Part shown: piece by piece, positions 15,101-23,042 of the stretch
Numbering within the stretch: position 1 is the stretch's first letter
Layout: every line of letters starts with the position of its first letter
From: SIG307 sp964609025
GTDB lineage: Bacteria > Bacillota > Clostridia > Lachnospirales > Lachnospiraceae
DNA: 35,624 nt
Assembly (NCBI GenBank): GCA_964609025.1
Contig: CAZSQM010000027.1
Location: forward strand, 1 to 35,624
Reading direction: 5' to 3'
Notes under the pieces: generated by a model
Database searches by the model: none
What the model saw: only the letters and a program-made list of their open reading frames with translations
What the model was told of the DNA's origin: nothing
Position numbers and translations under genes: made by a program

Positions 15101-17010
15101 GGCATTTCGTCCTTTCCTTTTTCCAGAATACACGGCTGATAATGCACCTTCCGCTCGGACTCCGGCGGGAGCTTACGATACTCCCCGAACATATGCGTAA
15201 GATATTCTTCCCAAAGCTTCGGTCCTCGTAACGTGATTCCTTCAAAGTCCCACAAACTGCATTCGTCATAGGTTTCGCCAAAAAATACGCGCGGTACAAT
15301 CTCTTTTGTCTTGTACGCTCCGGTCAGGGTTCCGGCGTACTCGGCATGCTCCGCATCCTGCTTCCGAAACAGCCGATCCATTGCACGGTAAACGCGCTTT
15401 ATCTCAATCAGGCGGTACAAACGCAGGGCACGTACCCCACGTAGCACCAGCTGTTCCCACTTCGGACGGCTGGTACGAATGCCGGTATACACGTTTGCCG
15501 TACCGCAGAGAAAGCGCATGCCCATTGCCTTTGCATAATAAAACTTCCGGGCGCCTTCCTTATCCGGCGTTCCGTCAATCGGCAGAAGGTCAATCAGATA
15601 CCCCCGCCGCTTTGTCTTTGTTTCCAACAATTCCTCGTAGAGTTCCACTTCCGTTGAGCGGATTTTTGCAAAATAGCTCTTAAAGTCGTTGTCCGTCTGC
15701 CAGCTTTCAATTCGGTATTGACCGCCAAGGAAAGCCTCTGCCTCTCCCGACTTCACCAGTTCAATCAGCCTGTCATAGTCCGCACGCGGCATTGCAAGGT
15801 CCACATCGTCATCCCACGGAATAAAACCCTGATGACGCACCGCCCCCAAAAGCGTACCGCCGATGGCATAATAGCGCAGGCCGTACTGTTCGCAAAGCGC
15901 CAGAAACGCTTTTAATGCACCAAGCTCCAGATTATGAAGCTTTGCCAACACTTCTCCGCGCGTACTTTCGTTTTCCGCAGACTCTGCGGAAACACCTCCG
16001 TCCGCCTGCCCGTCATTCGTTTTCGTATTGCAGGTATGCTTCCTGCCTTTCTTTTCCCAGTACGCCGGCTGTAACGTACAGGCAAGCACCGCCCGTTCCG
16101 GAAGCATTCGGTAGTGCTTTCCTAAAAAGTACCCGGCATAGCGTGCCGCCGCGTCCGCAAAGAACTTTACCAAATCCCCGTAGCGTTTCTGGGAAATACA
16201 ATACTCTGCCGCACCCTTTACATAACGAAGTCCTTCCCGCTCCGAACTCACCTGCCGGAACACTTCCGGATAGTCCGCCTGGGACACAGCAAGGTCAAAA
16301 TTACGCCGAAACTGCGCCTTTACTCCGTAATTGTGCGTATGATATACCCGCGCCGGCGCGCAGTAGACAATCGCATCTCCTGCCTCAATCAGCGCCGCGC
16401 CGAAAATCATATCTTCATTAAAAATCGTATCGGTTACAAAACCACCCAGCTCCTCGTAACGGCTCCTGCGGTACATGGCACAGGCATTGGAAATCATATA
16501 GGTCTTGATTCCCAGGCGTTCCTTATCCGCCTTTGTCTTCTTTACGGAAACGGACGGGTAATTGTGCAGCCGCAGATATTGTTCCGTAAAGCTCGCGCTT
16601 TCGCCTGCCAGCTGCCTTGCGTAAGCCGCTCCGACCTGTTCGTCGTCAAAGCATTGCAACAGTTTTTCCAGCAGAAAAACATCCGCCGGTACGGCGTCCT
16701 GCGTCATGCAGAGAAAAAATTCCGCCTCCGAATACTGCCGTACCGCCAGATTTCTCGTGCCGCCGTGGTCATAATCTTTTTTTTCCACACGGGCAATCCG
16801 TATCTCCACCGGGCTTTTTTTATCGCCATCGTTCTTTGCCGCAACCTTTTCCACACGCTGTCTGAGATCCTCGGCTGTAAACCCTTCTGCCTCTGTATTC
16901 ATCAAAATAATCTTTGCCGGACGTATGGTTTGCTGTAACAGCATGGACAGCAGCCGCTCCAGCTTTTTATCCGCTTTGTATACCGGTATAATCACATCAG
17001 GCCGTTTCAT
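15097..17010 (-). CDS. Glycosyltransferase family 2 fused to a LicD phosphotransferase
   Basis: A 637-aa two-domain protein. Residues 1-260 are a GT2 (GT-A fold) glycosyltransferase: VIIPVYKADKKLERLL at the start, the MTQDAVP acidic site (102-108) and FNEDMIFG (197-204). A helical region and a low-complexity linker (about 320-352) follow. Residues 354-637 are a LicD domain with GGTLLGAVRHQGF then IPWDDDVD (384-404). No membrane segment is seen. The fusion suggests that one protein adds a sugar and a phospho-substituent to the same cell-surface glycan. I chose the ATG at 17010 (AAGGAGGTGCCT before it) over an in-frame start at 17154. It heads the operon ending with EamA. Confidence 0.92.
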   Translation of the reverse strand: MKRPDVIIPVYKADKKLERLLSMLLQQTIRPAKIILMNTEAEGFTAEDLRQRVEKVAAKNDGDKKSPVEIRIARVEKKDYDHGGTRNLAVRQYSEAEFFLCMTQDAVPADVFLLEKLLQCFDDEQVGAAYARQLAGESASFTEQYLRLHNYPSVSVKKTKADKERLGIKTYMISNACAMYRRSRYEELGGFVTDTIFNEDMIFGAALIEAGDAIVYCAPARVYHTHNYGVKAQFRRNFDLAVSQADYPEVFRQVSSEREGLRYVKGAAEYCISQKRYGDLVKFFADAAARYAGYFLGKHYRMLPERAVLACTLQPAYWEKKGRKHTCNTKTNDGQADGGVSAESAENESTRGEVLAKLHNLELGALKAFLALCEQYGLRYYAIGGTLLGAVRHQGFIPWDDDVDLAMPRADYDRLIELVKSGEAEAFLGGQYRIESWQTDNDFKSYFAKIRSTEVELYEELLETKTKRRGYLIDLLPIDGTPDKEGARKFYYAKAMGMRFLCGTANVYTGIRTSRPKWEQLVLRGVRALRLYRLIEIKRVYRAMDRLFRKQDAEHAEYAGTLTGAYKTKEIVPRVFFGETYDECSLWDFEGITLRGPKLWEEYLTHMFGEYRKLPPESERKVHYQPCILEKGKDEMP

Positions 17011-17037
17011 AGGCACCTCCTTACATTTCCCCTCTTT

Positions 17038-17066
17038 ATCATACATCACCCCGCTCCGGATTACAA
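17038..17066 (-). promoter_or_regulatory. Sigma-A promoter of the GT2-LicD operon
   Basis: TTGTAA (complement of 17061-17066), 17-bp spacer, TATGAT (complement of 17038-17043), 28 bp before the start codon. Confidence 0.75.
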
Positions 17067-17092
17067 CAAAAAAAATGTTTTGCCGCGCAGAA

Positions 17093-17120
17093 ACACAGGC
17101 AAGCCAAGGCGCATACGATA
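17093..17120 (+). promoter_or_regulatory. Sigma-K-like promoter of the Cys/Gly-rich gene
   Basis: CATACGATA at 17112-17120 fits the CATANNNTA -10 box of sigma-K/sigma-E promoters. An AC at 17093-17094 lies 17 bp upstream, as in sigma-K promoters. No good sigma-A boxes are present. Transcription would start near 17127, leaving a 26-base leader with the ribosome binding site. The match is short and needs experimental proof. Confidence 0.45.
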
Positions 17121-17152
17121 TGTTGTAAATAAAATTTCTGGAGGAAATCTTC

Positions 17153-17386
17153 ATGGGCGATTTATCTCATTGCGGAATCGGCGGCTGCAACAACGGTAGC
17201 TGCTGCTGGATCATCATCCTTTTACTTCTTTTCTGCGGCAACGGTATCGGCGGTAGCGGCGGCTGCAACAACAACTGCGACTGCGATTGCCATAACGGCA
17301 TCTTAGGCAGCGATTGCAGCTGTATCTTCATTATCATCCTGCTCCTGTTCTTCTGCGGCGGCAACTGCGGCTGCAACAACTGCTAA
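17153..17386 (+). CDS. Small Cys/Gly-rich hydrophobic protein, possible spore coat-type component
   Basis: A 77-aa protein with 15 cysteines and many Gly and Asn. It consists of two similar halves, each a Cys/Gly/Asn stretch followed by a very hydrophobic run (WIIILLLLF at 19-27, IFIIILLLFF at 58-67) and then CG-rich residues. GGAGG lies 8 bases ahead of the ATG. Similar proteins in Lachnospiraceae are often labelled chorion class high-cysteine protein, a label by composition only. A sigma-K-like promoter suggests expression in the mother cell during sporulation, hence a coat role, but this is inference. Two hairpins follow the gene. Confidence 0.8.
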   Translation: MGDLSHCGIGGCNNGSCCWIIILLLLFCGNGIGGSGGCNNNCDCDCHNGILGSDCSCIFIIILLLFFCGGNCGCNNC

Positions 17387-17392
17387 AAAGCA

Positions 17393-17419
17393 GAGCGCCC
17401 ATTCCGGGTCGCGTTTTTT
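17393..17419 (+). terminator. Terminator of the Cys/Gly-rich gene
   Basis: GCGCCC pairs with GGGTCGC (one bulged T), followed by six T. It begins about 7 bp after the stop codon. Confidence 0.7.
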
Positions 17420-17454
17420 GCGGTATAGGAGTTCGAAAAACTTTACTGTCCGGT

Positions 17455-17493
17455 AAAAAAGGTCCTCGCTATCTACGGCGAGGACCTTTTTCT
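17455..17493. terminator. Strong bidirectional terminator
   Basis: AAGGTCCTCGC and GCGAGGACCTT pair perfectly (11 bp) around 8 bases, with T-runs in both directions (AAAAAA on the left, TTTTTCTTT on the right). Confidence 0.85.
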
Positions 17494-17555
17494 TTCCGGG
17501 GGATGTCACAGATAGGAAATGCGCGGCGGCTCGGGCGTGGCGAGTTCTTGCGATT

Positions 17556-17824
17556 GACAGGAATCCTTACCATGCCGCGCTTAGCACGCTTCGCGACAAA
17601 ATCTACCAGTCGCCGGAGTTGACCTGGACATTGCAAAGTATGACCGCCAAACTCAACGTCAGTACAAGACTTTTTCAGAACAACTTCTCATTTCAACCGA
17701 TTTTACCATAGCGAAGATTGCCGACAAATGCGGCTATCACAATGTGGAGCATTTTTGCCGGCAGTTCTATAAACACACAAACTGCACCGCGGGAGAATTT
17801 CGAAAAAAAGCGAGGCTTCCGTAA
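17556..17824 (+). pseudogene. Remnant of an AraC-family regulator (C-terminal DNA-binding part)
   Basis: No intact frame exists. One frame reads YHAALSTLRDKIYQSPELTW and then MTAKLNVSTRLFQ, matching the first HTH of two-domain AraC regulators, and stops at the TAG near 17710. A second frame reads STDFTIAKIADKCGYHNVEH and then FCRQFYKHTNCTAGEF, the second HTH, ending at TAA 17822-17824. Residues between the two HTH motifs are missing, so an internal deletion with a frameshift is likely. No start codon or N-terminal domain is visible. The gene is dead. Confidence 0.85.
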
Positions 17825-17841
17825 CGGATACGGAGGCCTCG
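17803..17841 (-). terminator. Terminator of the ABC transporter operon
   Basis: CGAGGCCTCCGTA pairs with TACGGAAGCCTCG (13 bp, one G-U) around 5 bases, followed on the minus strand by seven T. It overlaps the end of the AraC remnant. Confidence 0.85.
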
Positions 17842-17897
17842 CCCTCTTATCAGTGTCCGGGCTTCAAAGTAGCATACCAAAACCATACACTTTTTGT

Positions 17898-18998
17898 TTA
17901 TCCCAGCTCCGGACTTTTTGCAACACCGCGAAGCCGCAAAAGAATACTCGGCAGCAGAATCATTATATTACATACAAGCCATGCCGTCAGGGACCACGGA
18001 TGATAATAATACAGCTGCAATCCGCTCTTTTCGTACACAAACAGATTCAACAGCGTAATCGCAAGAAAAGCAAGCGCTATTCCGGTTGCCATGCCGATTC
18101 CGGTAATCAGAAGCAGTTCTCCCACAATCTTTTTATAAATCCGCCTCCTTGGAATACCGATGCTTTCGTAAATCACAAACTCCGGCTTTCTCTTATCATA
18201 GATTCCCACAAATACGGCGTTAATCGTAATAAAAAATACGCAGGTGACTACAACAATGATACTCACAAAAATAACGCTGTTGATTTCAAAGCTGTTTTCT
18301 AATTTTTCCACTCGTTCCTCATAGCGATCGATTTTCAGCTTGTCATAGCGCTGTTCCAGTTCCAGGACTTTTTCCCGAAAGTCTTCCCGGCTTCCCGTAT
18401 CGCTCCATGTAAGGTGATAAAAGGAATTAAACGCCGAATCCTCTGCAATCAGGCACATATAAAAATTGTCCCCCTGCGCAAATCTTACACGGTACGGCCG
18501 CTCCCCGTAATAAAACAGTGCCTCGTCCCGGTTTTCCGTAAACAGTCCGCCGTCCGTAAGACCCAGATACTTTGCCTCCCGTTCCGTCACAAACAGTGTA
18601 TTATCCTCAATTTCGGTTTCATCTGCTACAAATCCCATACGTTGATTCACCCATAAAAAATCCTCCGCCGTATAGCTGAAGGCATAGTCGCCGTTCTGAA
18701 AGCCCAGCGTTGTCGGATAGGAAAAGCTGTTTCCTCCCACCGGGAATATCCGAAGCGTTTCCTCCGCCTCTACCTCCGCAAGGAATGCCTCCATCTGGCT
18801 TTTGTCGTTATCGTCCCCCGCATTATACACATAGGCATAATCTCTAAGCTGCTCCGTTGTTTTCATACACTCCACCTCAATATTGGAAAGGTAGCTCCCT
18901 CCCACATAAAGCAGCCCTGTCATTGCTATCATCACAAACACCGCCAACATCCGGCGCATATTGTGGCGTACAAAATAGCCTGCACGAAACGGATTCAT
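17898..18998 (-). CDS. FtsX/MacB-like ABC transporter permease
   Basis: A 366-aa permease with the FtsX layout: one membrane helix near the N-terminus (about 17-36), a large extracellular domain (about 40-235) and three more helices (about 240-262, 290-318, 330-352). The segment IYDKRKPEFVIYESIGIPRR before the third helix is the usual cytoplasmic loop that contacts the ATPase. Its ATG overlaps the ATPase stop as ATGA. Together with the neighbouring ATPase and second permease it forms a MacB/YtrF-type exporter that may handle peptides or resist an envelope stress. The substrate is unknown. Confidence 0.87.
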   Translation of the reverse strand: MNPFRAGYFVRHNMRRMLAVFVMIAMTGLLYVGGSYLSNIEVECMKTTEQLRDYAYVYNAGDDNDKSQMEAFLAEVEAEETLRIFPVGGNSFSYPTTLGFQNGDYAFSYTAEDFLWVNQRMGFVADETEIEDNTLFVTEREAKYLGLTDGGLFTENRDEALFYYGERPYRVRFAQGDNFYMCLIAEDSAFNSFYHLTWSDTGSREDFREKVLELEQRYDKLKIDRYEERVEKLENSFEINSVIFVSIIVVVTCVFFITINAVFVGIYDKRKPEFVIYESIGIPRRRIYKKIVGELLLITGIGMATGIALAFLAITLLNLFVYEKSGLQLYYYHPWSLTAWLVCNIMILLPSILLRLRGVAKSPELG

Positions 18999-19666
18999 TG
19001 TACCGCCTCCTTTGCGGAAATCTCACCGTCCCAGATTTCAATAATTCGGTCGGCGCCCTTTAAAATCGAATAATCATGGGTAATCACAAGCACCAGATGC
19101 TCCTTTGCGTACTCCTGCAAATAGCTCATCACCTGAAACGCATTCTCGTGGTCTAAGGAAGCGGTCGGTTCATCCGCAAACAGCACCTGCGGCTCGTTTA
19201 TCAGGGCTCTTGCAATGGCACAGCGCTGACGCTGCCCTCCGGAAAGCTGCCTCGGCTTCTTCTTTAACTCCGAAGGTTTGATGCGAAGCGCCTGCAAAAT
19301 CTCCCGGGCACGCTCCTTTGCTTCGGCAAGGTTTCCCTTAGCTGCCACAATCACATTGTCAAGAACGCTCATATAGCCAATCAGAAAATGGTGCTGGAAC
19401 ACGAAGCCGAACTGCTCTCTCCGTAATTTTTCAAGCTCGCTGCGGCTGAGCGTACCGTAAGACTTTCCGTTGTAGCAAATCTCTCCGCTGGTTGCCTGCT
19501 TTAAGGTAGACAGGCAGTACATGAAAGAGGATTTTCCGCTGCCGGACGGCCCGATAATCCCGATTAAACCCCTGTCCGGCAGACTTAACGTCACATCGTT
19601 GACCGCATATACCTTTTCCTCTTTTTCCATATCGTAAATTAGATTTAAATGATTCACCTGAAACAT
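18995..19666 (-). CDS. ABC transporter ATP-binding protein (MacB/LolD type)
   Basis: A 223-aa ATPase with Walker A GPSGSGKS (39-46), Q-loop FVFQHHF (88-94), signature LSGGQRQR (141-148), Walker B VLFADEP (161-167) and the H-loop VLVITHD. The size and the YAVNDVTLSLP start are typical of the MacB/LolD subfamily. I chose the ATG at 19666 (AAGGAGGCTTGT before it). It lies between the two permease genes, 10 bp after the upstream one and overlapping the downstream one, which indicates a single complex with two different permeases. Confidence 0.94.
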   Translation of the reverse strand: MFQVNHLNLIYDMEKEEKVYAVNDVTLSLPDRGLIGIIGPSGSGKSSFMYCLSTLKQATSGEICYNGKSYGTLSRSELEKLRREQFGFVFQHHFLIGYMSVLDNVIVAAKGNLAEAKERAREILQALRIKPSELKKKPRQLSGGQRQRCAIARALINEPQVLFADEPTASLDHENAFQVMSYLQEYAKEHLVLVITHDYSILKGADRIIEIWDGEISAKEAVQ

Positions 19667-19676
19667 ACAAGCCTCC

Positions 19677-20861
19677 TTATTCCTCTTCCATTGCGTCAAT
19701 CGTTTTTACCTTCCGCATTGCAAAAACAACCGGTATCTGCAGTATGCCTGTCAACAGCATGCCGATTCCGGACATCTGTAACAACACCTCCGGCAGCCAA
19801 TACTCGTAAAACATGCCTCTGGCGCGCATCATGGCACCGCCTGCTCCACACAAAAGCACCGTAAGCACCGCTGCCAATAAGACGCTGAATCCAAAGCAGA
19901 TGCCATATTCTCTCAGTGCCAGCAAATACACCTCTTTTTCCGAATACCCGAGGGAACGGTACAAACACCACTCCGCATAACGGTCCTGCACATGCAGCCG
20001 GTATACAAAAAATACGGTAATTCCAAGCACCACGGCAATGGAATACGCCATAACCCGAAGCGGCGTCTTGATTTCTTCCTTGCACTTTTGTACCGTTTCC
20101 GCCGCATTCACCCGGTCGCTGATAATCTGCACCGCACAAAACGCGTCATTGTCCGCTTCTATTCCGAACTTTGCCAGATACTCCTTCAGGTCGGGAATCG
20201 TCCCGTCATCTAAAAAATAAAGGAATCGGTCCGGATATACCGCGTCGGTATAATCAATTCCCGCCGCAAAATACGTATCGTATTTCACAATACCGACAAG
20301 CTTTGTCTGCCGGTCGAAGACGGTATCACCGACGGAAATCCCGATATTTCGCGCCATGTTTTCATCCATCATCAGTTCTCCCGGATTTTGCGGAAAGGCT
20401 CCCTTGATTAACTCCAGCCCCAGATAGTCCGTCATTACCTCCAACTCTTCCTTTGCAAGCATCGGCGCGTAATAGTAGCTTGTTCCGCCAAAAGAGCTCA
20501 GGCCGATGTTGTAACGGTTACATGCAAACACATGCTCCGCCGTAGAATCCTCCCGAAGCCGCTGTACCAGTTCGGCGCTTCCCCGGTTCAGCTCCGCAAT
20601 CAGTTCCTCATCCGTGGCGCGGGAATCCGCCTCCCACAAAGAAAGGTCAATATCGACTCCCAACTCTCCGAACCGATTCAGATAGGCAACCTGCATCCGC
20701 TCCGCCCCCTGTACCAGAATCACCTCATCCATGTAGTACGAGGGATGAAGAAAAAACTGGACGATGTACAACAGGGCAAAAAATAAGCCGAAGCTTAAGA
20801 TTAAAATCGCCGCCCGCTTTTTATTATTTTTCAGATAAAACCATGCTCTCAACCGCTGCAT
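19677..20861 (-). CDS. FtsX-like ABC transporter permease
   Basis: A 394-aa permease, first gene of the three-gene exporter operon. A membrane helix at about 17-36, an extracellular domain of about 230 residues, then three helices near 270-290, 320-345 and 355-385 fit the FtsX family. RDPYAEWC-like loop residues (RYAEWCLYRSLGYSEKEVY) precede the third helix. AAAGGAGAAACAAA stands before the ATG. A -10-like TAAAAT lies about 30 bp upstream without a good -35, consistent with activation by the adjacent response regulator, though no binding site can be named. Confidence 0.87.
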   Translation of the reverse strand: MQRLRAWFYLKNNKKRAAILILSFGLFFALLYIVQFFLHPSYYMDEVILVQGAERMQVAYLNRFGELGVDIDLSLWEADSRATDEELIAELNRGSAELVQRLREDSTAEHVFACNRYNIGLSSFGGTSYYYAPMLAKEELEVMTDYLGLELIKGAFPQNPGELMMDENMARNIGISVGDTVFDRQTKLVGIVKYDTYFAAGIDYTDAVYPDRFLYFLDDGTIPDLKEYLAKFGIEADNDAFCAVQIISDRVNAAETVQKCKEEIKTPLRVMAYSIAVVLGITVFFVYRLHVQDRYAEWCLYRSLGYSEKEVYLLALREYGICFGFSVLLAAVLTVLLCGAGGAMMRARGMFYEYWLPEVLLQMSGIGMLLTGILQIPVVFAMRKVKTIDAMEEE

Positions 20862-20926
20862 TTTGTTTCTCCTTTATCCGTTTGTTATCCTCATTTTACC
20901 AGACCAAAACAAATCCCGACAGTAGC

Positions 20927-20958
20927 AAAAGTCACAAAGAAGCATTCTTCCCTGTGAC
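20927..20958 (-). terminator. Terminator of the NarL-type two-component operon
   Basis: GTCACA and TGTGAC form the base and GAAG/CTTC the upper stem around a 4-base loop, followed by TTTT on the minus strand. It lies just after the response regulator stop. Confidence 0.75.
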
Positions 20959-20970
20959 TTCGGTCATGGT

Positions 20971-21684
20971 TTATCGGAGTATTTCCTTTAAGAAAAGCAC
21001 CAGTGTCGTCCGGTCGTGGATGGCAAACTTATCGTAAATGGACATCATATAATTTTTTACGGTTCCTTCCGCCAAAAACAACTCTCTTGCGATTTCTCCG
21101 TTGCTGTAACCCTTTGTTAAGAGGGCGCATACCTCTAATTCCCGTGCCGTCAGGTCTTTCGGAAGCGTTTCCTGCAAAACACTGTCCTTCTCACCGGTTT
21201 TCACGTTCCTCCCGGGCACTGTTTTTTCGTTTCGCGTACCGCACGGTTCCTCTCCCGCCCGGAATCCCGCCATCATCCGCGACAACGCTTCCAATACCTT
21301 TCCCGCCAAAATGCTCTGTCCTGCAAGCAACTGATGAATTGCCTTGATAATCGTATCGCCGGAGCTGTCCTTTAACAAATAGCCGTCCGCGCCGCCGGAG
21401 ATTGCCTCGGTAATATACTGATTATCGTAAAAAGTCGTCAGCACTAAAAGCTTCATGGCCGGGTACTTTTCCTTTAACAGCGGAATCAGTTCCAGACCGC
21501 CCATGCCCTTCATATTCAGGTCCACCAGCGCAATATCCGCCGTCACCTTTTCCAAGCGCTCCAGCGCTTCTTTTCCGTCCTTTGCAATTCCGACTACTTC
21601 CATCTGCCCCTTTACCGTCAGAATAATTTCCATGCTTTCCGTCAAAAGTTCCTCATCATCAACCAGAAATACCCGAATCGCCAT
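20971..21684 (-). CDS. NarL/LuxR-type response regulator
   Basis: A 237-aa regulator. The receiver has Asp10-Asp11, phosphoacceptor Asp55 (ALVDLNMKGMGG) and the conserved Lys in LLKDSSGD. A loosely conserved linker of about 45 residues leads to a LuxR HTH (LTARELEVCALLTKGYSNGE, then AEGTVKNYMMSIYDKF). The ATG at 21684 follows GGAGGAAACG and lies 26 bp inside the end of the kinase gene, so the two are coupled. It probably controls the ABC exporter immediately downstream, as in LiaSR- or BceRS-like modules; this is inferred from position only. Confidence 0.92.
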   Translation of the reverse strand: MAIRVFLVDDEELLTESMEIILTVKGQMEVVGIAKDGKEALERLEKVTADIALVDLNMKGMGGLELIPLLKEKYPAMKLLVLTTFYDNQYITEAISGGADGYLLKDSSGDTIIKAIHQLLAGQSILAGKVLEALSRMMAGFRAGEEPCGTRNEKTVPGRNVKTGEKDSVLQETLPKDLTARELEVCALLTKGYSNGEIARELFLAEGTVKNYMMSIYDKFAIHDRTTLVLFLKEILR

Positions 21685-22906
21685 CGTTTCCTCCGTTTCT
21701 GTCAACCGTTCCCGCAAGCGGAAGCTCTACCTGCACTTTAAAGCCGTTCTCCGTTTCAAGCAGAACCGTTCCGCCGTGCCGTCTTGCATAATCGTTCATT
21801 TTCCGCAGCCCGAAGCCCTGTTCCAGACGCCGTTTCTGCTCTGCCGGTGTAAATCCCGCAAAGCCCTTTCCGTTGTCCGAAACCGTCAGCCGGACATGCC
21901 CTCTGTCATAAGCCAGTTCCGCAAAAAATGTTGTGGCGCCGCCGTGGCGGATTCCGTTATTCAGGCATTCCGTCAAAACCGAATGTAAAAACTCACAGGT
22001 ACGCTTTTCCATAAACGTTTCCCGCTCCGTCATGCCCCTCTCCGCAACAGCCGCAGACTGCTCTATACTTTCCGCCGGGCTCTTTCCCTGCCCTGACGCT
22101 TCCGAAAAATTGTGCAGAATGCGCAGCTCGGTATCCATAGAAAACTTTTCCGCCTCCGCCGCAAGCAGACTGCAAAAATCCTGTATACTGATTTCCTCTG
22201 TTTCCGCGTCTAAGACGCGTACCGCCCTCCGGATTTCCTCCAAAGCAAGATGCATCCGTTCCGAGGCTGCCGTAAGCTTTCCCTCGGCGCGTTCCGGCTG
22301 GGTTTCCTTTAACACCTCGTATGCCTGTAAGGACACTAACGCCGAAGTTATCGTGTGCCCCACCACATTATGGATATTTCTCGAAATATTTTCCCGTTCC
22401 TCAAGTCTTGCGTTCCGCTCCGCCATCTGGGAACGAACGCTGATTTCACGGTTCAGATTTCTGACCTTTAACTCATTTAACGCCGTTCTTTCCATCTGAC
22501 GGTACAGGGTTCGGTTTTTCAAAACAAGACTTCGTATCCCGAACTCTGCGGCGGCAAAAAGAAGCGCCAGCAGAAGTACCACAACTACCGTAAAAAGCTG
22601 CTTATCCGGCGCTTTCCCAAACGCACAAACAACCGCCCCGGCTACCGGTAACAGCACCTGCACACCCAAAATCCGCAGACTGATTCCGTTTCTTTCCGTT
22701 TTCGGATAAAAGGCAAAAAAGTACAGTAGCGCCCAAAGCGGCTCCGGGTACAGCAAAAGAAAGCCCGTAATCAAAAGGAGCTTTCCGAAAACGCAGAGAA
22801 GGTGCGCCCGCACCTCCTCTGCGACAATACTGTCATAACACTGCAGCATGAGCCACCCACCGATGAAAAGCATGGTAAACGACTCGGTCAGAACCGATTC
22901 TTCCAT
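21659..22906 (-). CDS. NarL-type sensor histidine kinase (HisKA_3)
   Basis: A 415-aa kinase. About four hydrophobic segments occupy the first 125 residues without a large extracellular loop, as in intramembrane-sensing kinases. A coiled-coil linker (about 128-170) leads to the dimerisation/phosphoacceptor motif SRNIHNVVGHTI with His179. The HATPase part has TECLNNGIRHGG (N box), SDNGKGF and GFGLRKMNDYA (G boxes). Asn follows the phosphoacceptor His where many relatives have Asp. I chose the ATG at 22906 with GAAAGGA ahead over one at 22936. The partner is the overlapping LuxR regulator. Confidence 0.9.
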   Translation of the reverse strand: MEESVLTESFTMLFIGGWLMLQCYDSIVAEEVRAHLLCVFGKLLLITGFLLLYPEPLWALLYFFAFYPKTERNGISLRILGVQVLLPVAGAVVCAFGKAPDKQLFTVVVVLLLALLFAAAEFGIRSLVLKNRTLYRQMERTALNELKVRNLNREISVRSQMAERNARLEERENISRNIHNVVGHTITSALVSLQAYEVLKETQPERAEGKLTAASERMHLALEEIRRAVRVLDAETEEISIQDFCSLLAAEAEKFSMDTELRILHNFSEASGQGKSPAESIEQSAAVAERGMTERETFMEKRTCEFLHSVLTECLNNGIRHGGATTFFAELAYDRGHVRLTVSDNGKGFAGFTPAEQKRRLEQGFGLRKMNDYARRHGGTVLLETENGFKVQVELPLAGTVDRNGGNDGDSGISG

Positions 22907-23042
22907 AAGATAATCCTTTCTGCAAAACGAAAACAAACGCTATCTTATCCCTACTACCTTACCATAAATGAAAACTTCTGTCCATAAAAGAATCCGGAAA
23001 CTGATATAGTTGAAACAGGCCGCCGCTGCTTTTTATTGTACC

